DNA from: QHWT01 sp963755695
GTDB lineage: Bacteria > Acidobacteriota > Vicinamibacteria > Vicinamibacterales > 2-12-FULL-66-21
DNA: 64,000 bases
Direction of reading: 5' to 3'
Assembly (NCBI GenBank): GCA_963755695.1
Contig: CAVWLB010000010.1
Location: 1,116,001-1,180,000, forward strand
Every line of letters begins with the position of its first letter. The first letter of the stretch is position 1. A program made the translations under genes and the position numbers. Shown piece by piece: positions 37,194 through 45,938 of this stretch. The notes under the pieces were generated by a model. That model searched no databases and had not been told where the DNA came from. It saw only the letters and a program-made list of their open reading frames with translations.

Positions 37194-38538
37194 TAAAGGC
37201 CAGCACCTCGTCGCGCTTTTCTTCCATCATCCGTTCGGTCGTGGCTTCGAGATTGAGCCGCAGCATCGGCTCGGTGTTCGATGCCCGAACGTTGAAGTGC
37301 CACTCGGGGTACTCCACCGAGACACCGTCCATCGAATAGACGCGACCGTTCTGGTGCTGGGCCTCGATGGCATCGATCTTCTCCTGGACCCTCTTCATGT
37401 CGCTGACCCGGGTGTTGATCTCTCCCGAGATGAAATACTTCTCCCGGAGCGGCGTCAGCAGCTCGCGGAGTGTCTGCCCCTTGCGCGACATCAACTCGAG
37501 GATCAAGAGCGCCGGAATAAAGCCGTTGTCAGCGTAGAAATTGTCGCGGAAATAGTAATGGCCGGTCACTTCGCCGCCGAAGATCGCGTTGTCTTCACGC
37601 ATCCGCCGCTTGAAGAAGGCATGGCCCACGCGATTCATCAGCGCCGTACCACCGTACTTCTCGACGGTGTCCTTGACGGCATAGCTCGCGCGAACGTCGT
37701 AGACGATCTTCGCGCCAGGATGCTTGATCAGGAACGCTTCGGCCAGAAGCGCGGTGACGAAATCCCCGGCAATGAAGTCGCCGGCGCCGTCGATGAAGAA
37801 ACAGCGATCCGCGTCGCCGTCCCAGGCGATGCCGATGTCGGCTTTCGTCGCCACCACCCGCTCGACGATGTCACGACGGTTCTCTTCGATGAGCGGATTC
37901 GCCTCGTGATTCGGAAAGGTGCCATCGACCTCGAAGCAGAGCGCGTCTACGCGGCAGGGGAGATGCGCGAACAGCTTCGGCGCGACCATCCCGGCGATGC
38001 CATTGCCGGCATCGAGGACGACCTTGAACGGCTTGATGATCGACGAATCGATGAACGACAGTACGTGCTTGACGTAATCCGCCACGACGTCCCGTTGGCT
38101 GAGGCTGCCTTCCGCCGCCGCCGGCGGCGGAAGCTGATTGGCCGCGATCATGTCGCGGATATCTCCGATGCCCGCTTCTCCCGAGAGCGGAAACGCTTCC
38201 CGGCGCACCATTTTGATGCCGTTGTATTCCTTGGGATTGTGCGAGGCGGTGATCTGCACGCCGCCGTCGTGGCCGTCGCGGGCGACGGCAAAGTAGAGCA
38301 TGTCGGTGCCCATCATGCCGTAATCGACGACGTCCGCTCCCTGCTGCCGGGCCCCTTCGATGAAGGCGGCAGCGACTGGCGGCGACGACAGCCGCATATC
38401 GCGCGATACAGCGATTCGCTTGGCGCCGAGATAGGCGACAAACCCGCGGCCGATCAGCCGCGCGGCCTCTTCATCGACTTCCTGCGGATAGAGGCCGCGG
38501 ACGTCGTAGGCCTTGAATATGGCGGGATTGATGGTCAT
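37183..38538 (-). CDS. manB: Phosphomannomutase/phosphoglucomutase
   Basis: A 451-residue alpha-D-phosphohexomutase from ATG 38538 (MTINPAIFKAYDVRG). The phosphoserine loop is ITASHNPKEYNG, the Mg(II) loop DGDADRC, the sugar loop GGEVTGHYYF (GEXSG type) and the phosphate-binding end RASNTEPMLRL. It interconverts mannose (or glucose) 6- and 1-phosphate in the cytoplasm for polysaccharide and GDP-mannose synthesis. The gene for a matching nucleotidyltransferase lies 56 bp upstream on the same strand. Its last codons read into the word array. Confidence 0.9.
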   Translation of the reverse strand: MTINPAIFKAYDVRGLYPQEVDEEAARLIGRGFVAYLGAKRIAVSRDMRLSSPPVAAAFIEGARQQGADVVDYGMMGTDMLYFAVARDGHDGGVQITASHNPKEYNGIKMVRREAFPLSGEAGIGDIRDMIAANQLPPPAAAEGSLSQRDVVADYVKHVLSFIDSSIIKPFKVVLDAGNGIAGMVAPKLFAHLPCRVDALCFEVDGTFPNHEANPLIEENRRDIVERVVATKADIGIAWDGDADRCFFIDGAGDFIAGDFVTALLAEAFLIKHPGAKIVYDVRASYAVKDTVEKYGGTALMNRVGHAFFKRRMREDNAIFGGEVTGHYYFRDNFYADNGFIPALLILELMSRKGQTLRELLTPLREKYFISGEINTRVSDMKRVQEKIDAIEAQHQNGRVYSMDGVSVEYPEWHFNVRASNTEPMLRLNLEATTERMMEEKRDEVLAFIRA

Positions 38539-38594
38539 GGTCGGTGGACGGTTGACGGTTGATTCTTGACCGGTCACGTCTGACGGTCGATTGG

Positions 38595-39716
38595 TCAGAT
38601 CCGGCTGTAATCGGTGATCACGGTCTTGTCGCCGAGGACCGCGGGTGATTCGATGACCGCATTCCGGCCGACGTGACAGTTACGCCCGAGGATCGATCCG
38701 CGCAACATCGCCTCGGGACCGATCCAGCCGTTCGGCCAGATGATCGATCCGTCGATGATGGCGCCGTCCTCCACGTGCGTCTGGCGTCCGATGACGGAGT
38801 GCGCGAGGATCTTCGCGCCGGTCTTGATGACCGCCCCCTCATCGACGAAGCACGGGCCCTGCAGTTCGACGCCATCGTCGATCCGGGCGTTGGGAGACAC
38901 CCACGCGAGCGCAGAGCCGTGGACTTCGTGCGCCCCTGGACTTCGGGATCCAGGGCTGGCCTCGGATCGAGGCGATCCGTGCGGGTTGTTGAACGGCGGA
39001 GCCAGGTAACGGCCGTCCATGATGTCGCGATGCACCTGCAAGTACTTCGCCGGGGTGCCGATGTCGATCCAGTAGCCGTCGTAGATGTAGGCGACAAAGG
39101 TCTCGCCGCGCTCGATGAGCGACGGGAAGAAGCTGCGCTCGATCGACCATGCCGTATCCTTCGGAATGCGGTCGAAGGTGTCCGGCTCGAGCACGTAGAT
39201 CCCGGCATTGATGGTGTTGCAAGTGATCTCGTCTTCGCCCGGCTTCTCGAGGAAGCGCTTGATGTTCGACTGCGAGTCGGTTTCGACCAGCCCGTAGGCG
39301 CGTGGATTGTCGACCGGCGTCAGCACGATCGTCGCCTTGGCCCGGCGCTCGCGATGCAGCCGCAGCACGGCCGCGAGGTCGACCTGCGTGAGCACGTCGC
39401 CGTTGAAGACGACCACCGACTCGGTCAGCGAATCCCCGGCATAGCGGACGGCGCCGCCAGTCCCAAGCGGCATCGGCTCGACCACATAGCGCAGGCGGAC
39501 GCCGAGCCCCTCGCCTTCGCCGAAGATTTCTTCGATGCGGCGCGGCTGGTAATTGAGGCTGAGGATCACCTCGTCGATTTCCGGGAGCTGCTTCAGGAGG
39601 TCGATCTGATAGTAAAGAAACGGCCGATCGAGAATCGGCACGATTGGCTTCGGCGTATGGACGGTCAGCGGACGCAGCCGCGTCCCCTTTCCACCGGCAA
39701 GGAGAATGGCCTTCAT
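38595..39716 (-). CDS. NDP-sugar nucleotidyltransferase (mannose-1-phosphate guanylyltransferase-like)
   Basis: A 373-residue enzyme from ATG 39716. The N-terminal NTP-binding motif is LLAGGKGTRLRPLT, with KPIVPILDRP and GTGGAVRYAGD; a metal-binding Asp is in VVVFNGDVL. The C-terminal third is a left-handed beta helix with hexapeptide repeats (SVIGRQTHVEDGAIIDGSII). It activates a sugar 1-phosphate with NTP. With the mutase downstream it would give GDP-mannose (or a related NDP-sugar) for the cell surface. It diverges from pgsA with a 49-bp gap. Confidence 0.85.
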   Translation of the reverse strand: MKAILLAGGKGTRLRPLTVHTPKPIVPILDRPFLYYQIDLLKQLPEIDEVILSLNYQPRRIEEIFGEGEGLGVRLRYVVEPMPLGTGGAVRYAGDSLTESVVVFNGDVLTQVDLAAVLRLHRERRAKATIVLTPVDNPRAYGLVETDSQSNIKRFLEKPGEDEITCNTINAGIYVLEPDTFDRIPKDTAWSIERSFFPSLIERGETFVAYIYDGYWIDIGTPAKYLQVHRDIMDGRYLAPPFNNPHGSPRSEASPGSRSPGAHEVHGSALAWVSPNARIDDGVELQGPCFVDEGAVIKTGAKILAHSVIGRQTHVEDGAIIDGSIIWPNGWIGPEAMLRGSILGRNCHVGRNAVIESPAVLGDKTVITDYSRI

Positions 39717-39765
39717 GACAATCTGCCATTCTAGTCTCTTTTGATAAGATCCTCGCAACGGTCCA

Positions 39766-40371
39766 ATGAACCTCCCGAACGCGCTCACGGTGGGCCGCAT
39801 CTTTCTGGTGCCCTTGCTGGTGGTGGTACTCCTGACGAAATTCGAGGGGCGCCTGATTTTCGGCGTACGCAAGGAACTGGTCGGAGCCGCGATCTTCGGT
39901 CTCGCGTCGCTCACCGACGTGCTCGACGGCTATCTGGCGAGACGCCGCCAGCAGATCACCACGCTCGGTCAACTGATGGACCCGCTCGCCGACAAGCTGC
40001 TGATCACCGCCGCGCTGGTCTCGCTGGTGCAGATGGATCTCGCGCCCGGCTGGATGGTGGTGGTGATTCTCGGACGCGAATTCCTGGTAACGGTGCTGCG
40101 CAGCATCGCCCACGCACGCGGCGTGGTGATTCCGGCGTCACCGCTCGGCAAGTTCAAGATGGTGGCGCAGGTGGTGGCGATCCTGCTGCTGATCCTCGGG
40201 CGCGATCACCTGCAGCAGTTCTTCATCGTTGGAACGATCGCGCTGTGGATTGCGGTGGTCATCGCGCTGGTATCCGGCTTCGACTACTACCGGAAGTTCA
40301 ATCATCTGCTGAGCGCCGCTCCGAAGCCGGCGACGTCACGTTCGGCGGCATTCGACCACAAAGCGTCCTGA
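39766..40371 (+). CDS. pgsA: CDP-diacylglycerol-glycerol-3-phosphate 3-phosphatidyltransferase
   Basis: A 201-residue integral membrane protein with the full CDP-alcohol phosphotransferase motif D-x2-DG-x2-AR-x8-G-x3-D-x3-D, seen in TDVLDGYLARRRQQITTLGQ and continuing LMDPLADK. It begins MNLPNALTVGRIFLVPLL, typical of PgsA, and makes phosphatidylglycerol phosphate in the inner membrane. Its last 36 bases overlap the 3' end of the convergent methyltransferase gene; the C-terminal tail (APKPATSRSAAFDHKAS) is polar and probably not essential. Confidence 0.9.
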   Translation: MNLPNALTVGRIFLVPLLVVVLLTKFEGRLIFGVRKELVGAAIFGLASLTDVLDGYLARRRQQITTLGQLMDPLADKLLITAALVSLVQMDLAPGWMVVVILGREFLVTVLRSIAHARGVVIPASPLGKFKMVAQVVAILLLILGRDHLQQFFIVGTIALWIAVVIALVSGFDYYRKFNHLLSAAPKPATSRSAAFDHKAS

Positions 40372-41328
40372 GGGTTGTCGCCCGGCAGCCTGCACCTTCA
40401 GACCGACGGCGCCGGCGAGTCTCTGGAACTCCGACAAGCTGCGGGACTTGCCGCCGACCAGCACCATCATCAGCAATTCAGGTGACGGCGCGCCGTTCTC
40501 GTCGGGCGACACGCCGCCAAGAATGACCAGGCGTCCTGCCGGCCCGAGCGCCTCGGCGCACCGGCCGAGCAACCCGCTCGTTTCGCGATCGGGCCAGTCC
40601 GCAAGCACGTTCTTCAGCACATACACGTCGCCGCCAGCGGGAAGCGGATCGAAAAAACTCTGCGCGCTCGTGGTCACGCGATCGGTCACGCCCGCCGACC
40701 TGAAGACCTCGGCGGAGCGCGCGATCGGCCCCGGCAGGTCGACCAGAGTGCCTTTGAGAGCGGGCCGCGCGCGGAGGATCTCCGCGAGAAGCGAACCGGT
40801 TCCACCGCCAACATCGACGACGGTTCCGACCGAGTCCCAGTCGCCGCCGATCAAGACCTCGGGATCCGGCGTTCCGTGCCCGGCCGGCCCCATCAACGCG
40901 TCGAACTTCGCAGCGATATCGGGGTTGGCCTGGAGATCGTCCCAGAACGGCCGGCCGAAGACCTCGCGATAGGCCGGTGCTCCCGCTCGTACCGCGCTGA
41001 GCAGCGTTCCCCAGGCGTAAGCCATGCGACCGCCGAAGCTGTCCAGATCCATGGCCAGCCGAATGCCGGACTCCTGCAGTGCGCGTGCAGGTTCGTTGAG
41101 CGCGAATTGACCGGGGGATGGCTCTTCGAAGACGCCTTTGCTGACCAGATGCCTCAGGACCCGGTGCAACGACTCGGCATGGGCACCAGCCGCGGTCGCG
41201 ATCTCGTCGATCTGCGCTGTTCCAGCGGCAATGTGATCCGCGACCCGAAGCGTCACCACCACATGAATCGACCATGGGGTAGAGAGATCGCTCAGGTCCC
41301 AGATGTTCGGCGGATCAGAAGGGCTCAC
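40336..41328 (-). CDS. SAM-dependent O-methyltransferase (hydroxyneurosporene/acetylserotonin type)
   Basis: A 330-residue protein. Residues about 10-80 are a winged-helix dimerisation domain (ADHIAAGTAQIDEIA, HRVLRHLVSKGVFEE). The SAM-binding motif I is VVDVGGGTGSLLAEIL, followed by VDLPGPI and the post-I acidic region; the catalytic part is DVYVLKNVLADWPD. Such enzymes methylate hydroxyls of aromatic or polyketide compounds. No biosynthetic cluster surrounds it. It overlaps the end of pgsA on the other strand by 36 bp, and its start lies at the edge of a word array. Confidence 0.82.
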   Translation of the reverse strand: MSPSDPPNIWDLSDLSTPWSIHVVVTLRVADHIAAGTAQIDEIATAAGAHAESLHRVLRHLVSKGVFEEPSPGQFALNEPARALQESGIRLAMDLDSFGGRMAYAWGTLLSAVRAGAPAYREVFGRPFWDDLQANPDIAAKFDALMGPAGHGTPDPEVLIGGDWDSVGTVVDVGGGTGSLLAEILRARPALKGTLVDLPGPIARSAEVFRSAGVTDRVTTSAQSFFDPLPAGGDVYVLKNVLADWPDRETSGLLGRCAEALGPAGRLVILGGVSPDENGAPSPELLMMVLVGGKSRSLSEFQRLAGAVGLKVQAAGRQPSGRFVVECRRT

Positions 41329-41459
41329 GGCTCACGTTGGCTCAGGGCTTAGGACTTAGGGCTCATGGTGGCCCAGGGCTCATGACTTGAGCCATGGCGG
41401 CTGAGAGTTGTACCGCGAGCCGGGCTAAGCCATGAGTCCTGAGCCATAAGCCGGCTCTC
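41321..41459. repeat. Intergenic word array of the GGCTC/GAGCC family, second site
   Basis: Five GGCTC words on the left (e.g. AGGACTTAGGGCTCATGG) and three or more GAGCC words on the right (CCATGAGTCCTGAGCC). It uses the same word as the array at 37058-37193 but in a different arrangement. It covers the space between two minus-strand genes and touches the methyltransferase start codon. Confidence 0.65.
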
Positions 41460-42252
41460 ACTGCGTGACGCGATGCACCGCCACGAAATCGCCGATGTAG
41501 ACCGCTTCGTGACTCGACTCGATGCGGACGAGCGCGGTCTGCGGCTGCACGCTGAGGATCCGGGCGGTGCCGAGCCGCATGCTGGGACCGCGCGCCTCCA
41601 GCTTCGGGCCGTAGTACGTCATGTAGTCGCGCTCCTCGGGGGTCGCCCGGTAGATCGTGACGGTCTGCCCGGCACGAAGTCCCTGGTCGGCGCCCTGATC
41701 GACCACCATGACCGAGCCTGCCGCTCCCGTCTGCTGCTTGTCGTCTCCGAGCATGATGTGCCCGGGATGCGCGAAGTCGGGTTCACCAGCAACCCCGGCG
41801 TCGGACGGTGGGACGGCCTCGACATAGGGTTCGAGGTAATCGCCGTACATCACCCCGTCGCACGCGTGCGTCACTTCGGCAACCGCGGCGTCAGGCTGCA
41901 CGTCGACTATCCGGACCCATCCTGAGGTATGGATGCTGATTGGCTGATACCCCAGCGTCCACTCCGTGAAGCGGTCGTTCACGACGCGGCGGACGTAATA
42001 TTCCTGGCCCTGCTTGATTCCCTGCTTCGCGCCGGCGTTGATTACCAGCGCTTCGTTCGGACCGAAGAGCAGTCGTCCGCGTTGAGAACTCCCGGCCACG
42101 CGAATCGCCTGGTTGGGCAAGGCCGGAGGACTCATCGGCGCACAGGCCAGCTGGAAACGATCGCTCGACTCGCTCGTTGGCGAGGCGGGCTGCGCCAAGA
42201 CGGGAACCGACCAGCCGAGGACGACGACGAGTGAAAGGACGCGTCCTGTCAT
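41458..42252 (-). CDS. Secreted protein of unknown function, possibly LysM/SH3-like strands
   Basis: A 264-residue protein from ATG 42252, which overlaps the bamD stop (ATGA). It has a signal peptide (cleavage near VLAQPAS) and a beta-rich mature part with two similar halves: GRLLFGPNEALVINAGAKQG with KQGQEYYVRRV, and AGSVMVVDQGADQGLRAGQT with VTIYRATPEE. Each half has the form 'basic strand, G-x-x-Q/D-G, [LK]-x-x-G-Q', as in FlgT/curli-like assembly domains of envelope proteins. It is co-translated with bamD, so an envelope role is likely. No family is firmly recognised. Confidence 0.6.
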   Translation of the reverse strand: MTGRVLSLVVVLGWSVPVLAQPASPTSESSDRFQLACAPMSPPALPNQAIRVAGSSQRGRLLFGPNEALVINAGAKQGIKQGQEYYVRRVVNDRFTEWTLGYQPISIHTSGWVRIVDVQPDAAVAEVTHACDGVMYGDYLEPYVEAVPPSDAGVAGEPDFAHPGHIMLGDDKQQTGAAGSVMVVDQGADQGLRAGQTVTIYRATPEERDYMTYYGPKLEARGPSMRLGTARILSVQPQTALVRIESSHEAVYIGDFVAVHRVTQ

Positions 42253-43067
42253 GATGGAGATCCTTTGTTGGCTTTGAGCGTCGCCTGCAACTCGTCGATC
42301 CGTTTGCGCGCGCGCTCGAGATACTCGCTCTGGTCGAACTCCTTCACGATGCGTTCGAAGTAGGGAAGCGCCGCCGCCGTTTGGTGCATGCCGATCAGCG
42401 ATTCGCCCATGTAAAAGAACACCGCGTCGCGGCTGCTGTAATCCGGGTCCGACTCGATGAGCGGCTTCAGCCGGCCGATTGCGCCCGGATAATACTTCAT
42501 CCGGAAGTACTGCTGTCCAACGGCGAACTCCGAGTCGCCCAGCCGGTCCTTCGCCTCCCGCAGGTGCTGCTTTCCCTCCTCGGTGAGCGGGGAATTGGGA
42601 TACCGCTCGACGAACACGGCCAGCTCGCGCATCGCTTCCCGCGTTTCGGTTTGATCGCGCGCCGGCGCGCGCATCTGGTAGTAGTGCGCCATGCCCAGCT
42701 TGAATTGCGCATAGTAGCTGCGGGGATGGGTCGGATAGAAGCTGAGGAACTCGCGGTATTCGTTGATGCCGAGTACGTACGCTTCGGCGGAGGCTTCTCC
42801 GAGGTAAGTGTCGCCAACACCAAGCTTTGCATCCGCGCGGAACGGACTCTGAGGATAACTGTCGACGAGCTGCCGGAAATACTCGCGGGCAACGATCCAA
42901 CGCTTTTTGTTGAGCGCCTCGGTGCCGCGCTCCCAGAGAAATCGATCCGGTTCTGGCGTGCCGGTCGGCGGCTTCTTCGGGCCACCCGTGGCACACGCGG
43001 CGATCCAGCAGACAACCAGCACCAGCGTCGCGGATCGTCCGACGCTAACCAACAAGCGGCGCTTCAC
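42249..43067 (-). CDS. bamD: Outer-membrane assembly lipoprotein BamD
   Basis: A 272-residue TPR lipoprotein. The signal peptide ends in the lipobox VCWIAAC. BamD-type TPRs follow: KKRWIVAREYFRQLVDSYPQ, GINEYREFLSFYPTHPR and MRELAVFVERYPNSPLTEEG, with the conserved YPxS/H turns. It is the essential lipoprotein of the BAM complex that inserts beta barrels into the outer membrane. GTG at 43067 is chosen because it overlaps the epimerase stop (GTGA); ATG at 43094 would add nine residues. Confidence 0.85.
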   Translation of the reverse strand: MKRRLLVSVGRSATLVLVVCWIAACATGGPKKPPTGTPEPDRFLWERGTEALNKKRWIVAREYFRQLVDSYPQSPFRADAKLGVGDTYLGEASAEAYVLGINEYREFLSFYPTHPRSYYAQFKLGMAHYYQMRAPARDQTETREAMRELAVFVERYPNSPLTEEGKQHLREAKDRLGDSEFAVGQQYFRMKYYPGAIGRLKPLIESDPDYSSRDAVFFYMGESLIGMHQTAAALPYFERIVKEFDQSEYLERARKRIDELQATLKANKGSPS

Positions 43068-44011
43068 AGCAGCGCCGCGGACGAAGACAGCCATCGATAT
43101 TCAGCCTCGATCCCTTCCTTGAGCGACACCTTCGGCTCGAACGCGAGATCCTTCCTGGCCAGCGAGGTGTCGGCATAGGTGTCGCGCATGTCTCCCTTCT
43201 GGGTCTCCTCGCGACGGACTTTCACCGGGCGTCCGGCTACTTCTTCGATCAATGTGATGACCTGATTCATCGACACACGAGAACCGCCGCCGACGTTGTA
43301 GGCGCGTCCTGGCACGCCGCGCTCGCCGGCGGCAATCGTCGCGGCCACCGCATCGCTCACGAACGTGAAATCGCGGGTCTGTTCGCCGTCCCCATAGAGC
43401 ACGATCTCGTCACCCTTGATCGCCGCTTTGATGAACTTGTGAAAGGCCATGTCGGGGCGCTGCCGCGGGCCGTAGACGGTGAAGTAGCGCACGGCTGTCG
43501 CGGGCACCCTGTGGTTCACGAAATAGAGGTACCCGAGCTGCTCGGCCGAGAGCTTGGTCACTCCGTACGGTGATACCGGTTGTGGCAGCGCATCCTCGCG
43601 CATCGGGATGGTGGCGTTATCGCCGTAGACCGACGAACTCGACGCGTAGACGAACCGCGTCAGCGGAAGTCCGACGCACGCCTCGAGCAGCCGCTGGGTG
43701 ACGTCGATGTTGTTGTCGGTATAGGTGCGAAAGTCCTGGCCCCAGCTCTTTCGTACCCCGGCCTGCGCGGCGAGATGAAAGACGTGGGTGACCTCGTTCA
43801 GGAGCGCCGGCAGATCGGCATCCTGCAAACGCGTTTCCGCGAATCGGAACCCTTCGCGCAGCTTGTTCTCTGCGAGGTTCCGTTCCTTGATCGGACGCGG
43901 ATAGTAATCCGTGAAACAATCGACGCCGACGACCGTCGCGCCGCGGTCAAGAAGCGCTGCCGTCAGGTGCGATCCAATGAACCCGGCCGCACCGGTGACC
44001 AGGGCCTTCAT
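43064..44011 (-). CDS. NAD-dependent nucleotide-sugar epimerase/dehydratase (UDP-glucuronate 4-epimerase-like)
   Basis: A 315-residue extended SDR from ATG 44011, which overlaps the thioesterase stop (ATGA). It has GAAGFIGSHL for NAD, HLAAQAGVR, the catalytic SSSSVYG and YGVTK, and the sugar-binding YFTVYGPRQRPDMA. The last motif, with DYYPRPIKERNL, fits UDP-glucuronate epimerases and relatives. It makes a nucleotide sugar for surface polysaccharide or LPS. Placement between a thioesterase and bamD in one transcript links it to envelope assembly. Confidence 0.85.
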   Translation of the reverse strand: MKALVTGAAGFIGSHLTAALLDRGATVVGVDCFTDYYPRPIKERNLAENKLREGFRFAETRLQDADLPALLNEVTHVFHLAAQAGVRKSWGQDFRTYTDNNIDVTQRLLEACVGLPLTRFVYASSSSVYGDNATIPMREDALPQPVSPYGVTKLSAEQLGYLYFVNHRVPATAVRYFTVYGPRQRPDMAFHKFIKAAIKGDEIVLYGDGEQTRDFTFVSDAVAATIAAGERGVPGRAYNVGGGSRVSMNQVITLIEEVAGRPVKVRREETQKGDMRDTYADTSLARKDLAFEPKVSLKEGIEAEYRWLSSSAALL

Positions 44012-44406
44012 GACGCAAACACCTCGCGGATGCGCGGCGGAAGCCGGCACGGCCGGCCGTTCGGGTCGAGCGCCGCATGCACCGTCCGGCCGGAAGCCGT
44101 CAACACCTGATCGTCCCGTCGAAACACCTTGTACTGAAACTCCATCCGCACCGGTGACAGCATCCGCCCCTCGGTCCTCACCTCGATCTCATCGTCGTAC
44201 CGCGCCGGCCGGTGGTACTCGCAGTGCGCCTCGATGACCGGCAGCGACACCCCAGCATGCTCCATTTCGCGATACGTCCAGCCAAGCGATCGCAAGAGGT
44301 CCGCGCGTCCTACCTCGAACCAGACGAGGTAATTCGCGTAATAGACCACTCCCATCTTATCGGTTTCGGCGTAACGCACGCGGAGCGAGGATATCGACGA
44401 ACGCAT
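44008..44406 (-). CDS. YbgC-family acyl-CoA thioesterase (hot-dog fold)
   Basis: A 132-residue single hot-dog protein. The family signature VRYAETDKMGVVYYANYLVW contains the catalytic Asp and Tyr positions, followed by the central helix (FEVGRADLLRSLGWTY) and strands with EYHRPARYDDEIEV. YbgC-type enzymes hydrolyse short-chain acyl-CoA or acyl-ACP and in proteobacteria sit with tol-pal. Here the gene is between rpe and an epimerase gene, overlapping them by 1 and 4 bases. Physiological substrate unknown. Confidence 0.85.
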   Translation of the reverse strand: MRSSISSLRVRYAETDKMGVVYYANYLVWFEVGRADLLRSLGWTYREMEHAGVSLPVIEAHCEYHRPARYDDEIEVRTEGRMLSPVRMEFQYKVFRRDDQVLTASGRTVHAALDPNGRPCRLPPRIREVFAS

Positions 44407-45089
44407 CAGGAGGCGACCGCGGTCGCGGCCGCCGCGCGCAGCGCCTGCGTCGCTCCGGCGGGATCAGGGCTGCCGAAGATGGCGTTGCCCGCCACCAGGA
44501 TATCGGCCCCGGCGGCGACGATGCGTGCCGCTGTGGTCGTGTCGATCCCGCCGTCCACTTCGATCGGCGCGGTGGACCCGGCGCGCCGTAGGAGCTCACG
44601 CATCGCTCGAACTTTAGACTCCGAGCGAGGAATGAAAGTCTGCCCGCCGAAGCCCGGGTTGACGGTCATGACGAGCACGTAGTCGACGTCTCCGGCGAGC
44701 TCTTCGAGCGTGACGACCGGCGTCGCCGGATTCAGCGCAACGCCTGCCTTTGCGCCGAGACTCTGAATCAGGTGCACGGTCCGGTGCAGGTGAACGGCTG
44801 CTTCAGCGTGCACCGTGAGCATCGAGGCGCCGGCGTGAACGAACGCTTCGACATACCGGTCGGGGTCTTCGATCATCAGATGAACGTCGAGCGGCACTTT
44901 CGCGCGCCGCTTCAACGCGGCTACGACCGGCGGACCGATCGTGATGTTCGGAACGAAGTGGCCGTCCATGACGTCGACGTGAATCAGATCCGCGCCGCCG
45001 CGCTCGACGACCGCGATCGCGTCACCAAGCGCGGCGAAATCCGCCGACAGAATTGACGGAGCGATCTGGAGGTGGCCCGCCGGTTTCAT
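44406..45089 (-). CDS. rpe: Ribulose-phosphate 3-epimerase
   Basis: A 227-residue TIM barrel with the family motifs IAPSILSADFAALG, VDVMDGHFVPNITIG, VHLMIEDPDRYVEAF, MTVNPGFGGQTFI and IEVDGGIDTTTA. The metal-binding His and Asp (IHVDVMDG, DVHLM, EVDGGI) are present. It interconverts ribulose 5-phosphate and xylulose 5-phosphate in the pentose phosphate pathway. Start and stop overlap neighbours by one base each (TGATG), a sign of tight translational coupling. Confidence 0.93.
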   Translation of the reverse strand: MKPAGHLQIAPSILSADFAALGDAIAVVERGGADLIHVDVMDGHFVPNITIGPPVVAALKRRAKVPLDVHLMIEDPDRYVEAFVHAGASMLTVHAEAAVHLHRTVHLIQSLGAKAGVALNPATPVVTLEELAGDVDYVLVMTVNPGFGGQTFIPRSESKVRAMRELLRRAGSTAPIEVDGGIDTTTAARIVAAGADILVAGNAIFGSPDPAGATQALRAAAATAVAS

Positions 45090-45811
45090 CAGCGGCTCAC
45101 CTCGAGCGAGATGGGATCGCCAGGTGCGACCTGGAATCCCCCCTGGGGACTCTGACGCAGCACGATCCCGGCCGGAACTCCGGGATACGGATGATCGCCG
45201 ACGACGGAGACACGGAACCCGCGCGTGCGCAGCAGGTCTGCCGCGCGGTCGCCGTTGACGCCAATGAGGTCGGGCATCACGTAAGTCACGCCGCGCTCGC
45301 CACGGTTGATGAGCAGCGCCACTTGCGAGCCGCTGGTTTTTGCCGACGGATTCTGCGCGACGACGGTTCCGGCAGGGTAGTCAGAGGATCGAATCTCGGC
45401 AATCGAGGCCAGCTGCAGCCCGTCCTGCTGCACACGAAGCTGCGCGGTGCGTTCGGATTCGCCGAGCAGTGCCGGCACGACATTCGATCGAGGGCCCGCG
45501 CTGACCCATACCTTCACGCTGCGCTCGCGTCGCGTCTGCAGTCCGGCCTGGGGATCCTGGCTGATGATCTTGCCAGCTGGCACGGTCGCGTCCATGCGGC
45601 GTCCTTCCTCGACCTTCAGGTTCAGTCCAAGCTGAATGAGGATCGCGCTGGCTTCATTGACGGTCTTTCCGTTCAGCGGAGGAACCGCCACGTCACGGGT
45701 CTTCAACGCGATCCGCATGGCGGCCGCGGCGAAGAGGACGTAAGTGAGGAACAGCGCGCCGGCCAGGATCACGCGCTTGCCCGCACCCCAGACGCGCCTC
45801 GATAACGCCAT
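45089..45811 (-). CDS. Membrane-anchored PASTA-domain protein
   Basis: A 240-residue protein with one N-terminal helix (RVILAGALFLTYVLFAAAA) and three PASTA repeats facing the periplasm: VPPLNGKTVNEASAILIQLG, VPALLGESERTAQLRVQQDG and MPDLIGVNGDRAADLLRTRG. PASTA domains bind peptidoglycan fragments or beta-lactams. Usually they are part of a PknB-like kinase or a penicillin-binding protein; here they stand alone, with no catalytic domain. It starts the run to rpe and bamD. A weak -10 (TAAACT) lies 9 bp before the ATG. Confidence 0.82.
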   Translation of the reverse strand: MALSRRVWGAGKRVILAGALFLTYVLFAAAAMRIALKTRDVAVPPLNGKTVNEASAILIQLGLNLKVEEGRRMDATVPAGKIISQDPQAGLQTRRERSVKVWVSAGPRSNVVPALLGESERTAQLRVQQDGLQLASIAEIRSSDYPAGTVVAQNPSAKTSGSQVALLINRGERGVTYVMPDLIGVNGDRAADLLRTRGFRVSVVGDHPYPGVPAGIVLRQSPQGGFQVAPGDPISLEVSR

Positions 45812-45850
45812 GAATTCAAAAGTTTACCGCAGCCGGGCGAGGCGAGTCCA

Positions 45851-45894
45851 AACCACGGAAGAACACAGAAAAACACAGAACAACACAGAAAACA
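45851..45894. repeat. Short 10-bp word array (NNNACACAGA)
   Basis: ACACAGA recurs with an exact 10-bp period at 45864, 45874 and 45884, preceded by a degenerate copy (CCACGGA). It lies in the 127-bp space between rsmB and the PASTA gene. Confidence 0.6.
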
Positions 45895-45938
45895 AGACCG
45901 CAGCAGCCAGAGGCAACCGCAGCTGTTTGCCATCGCCG

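Noticed and set aside
37297..38562. 421-codon open frame on the plus strand
   Set aside because: It is antisense to a clear phosphomannomutase; the frame is open only because of codon bias.
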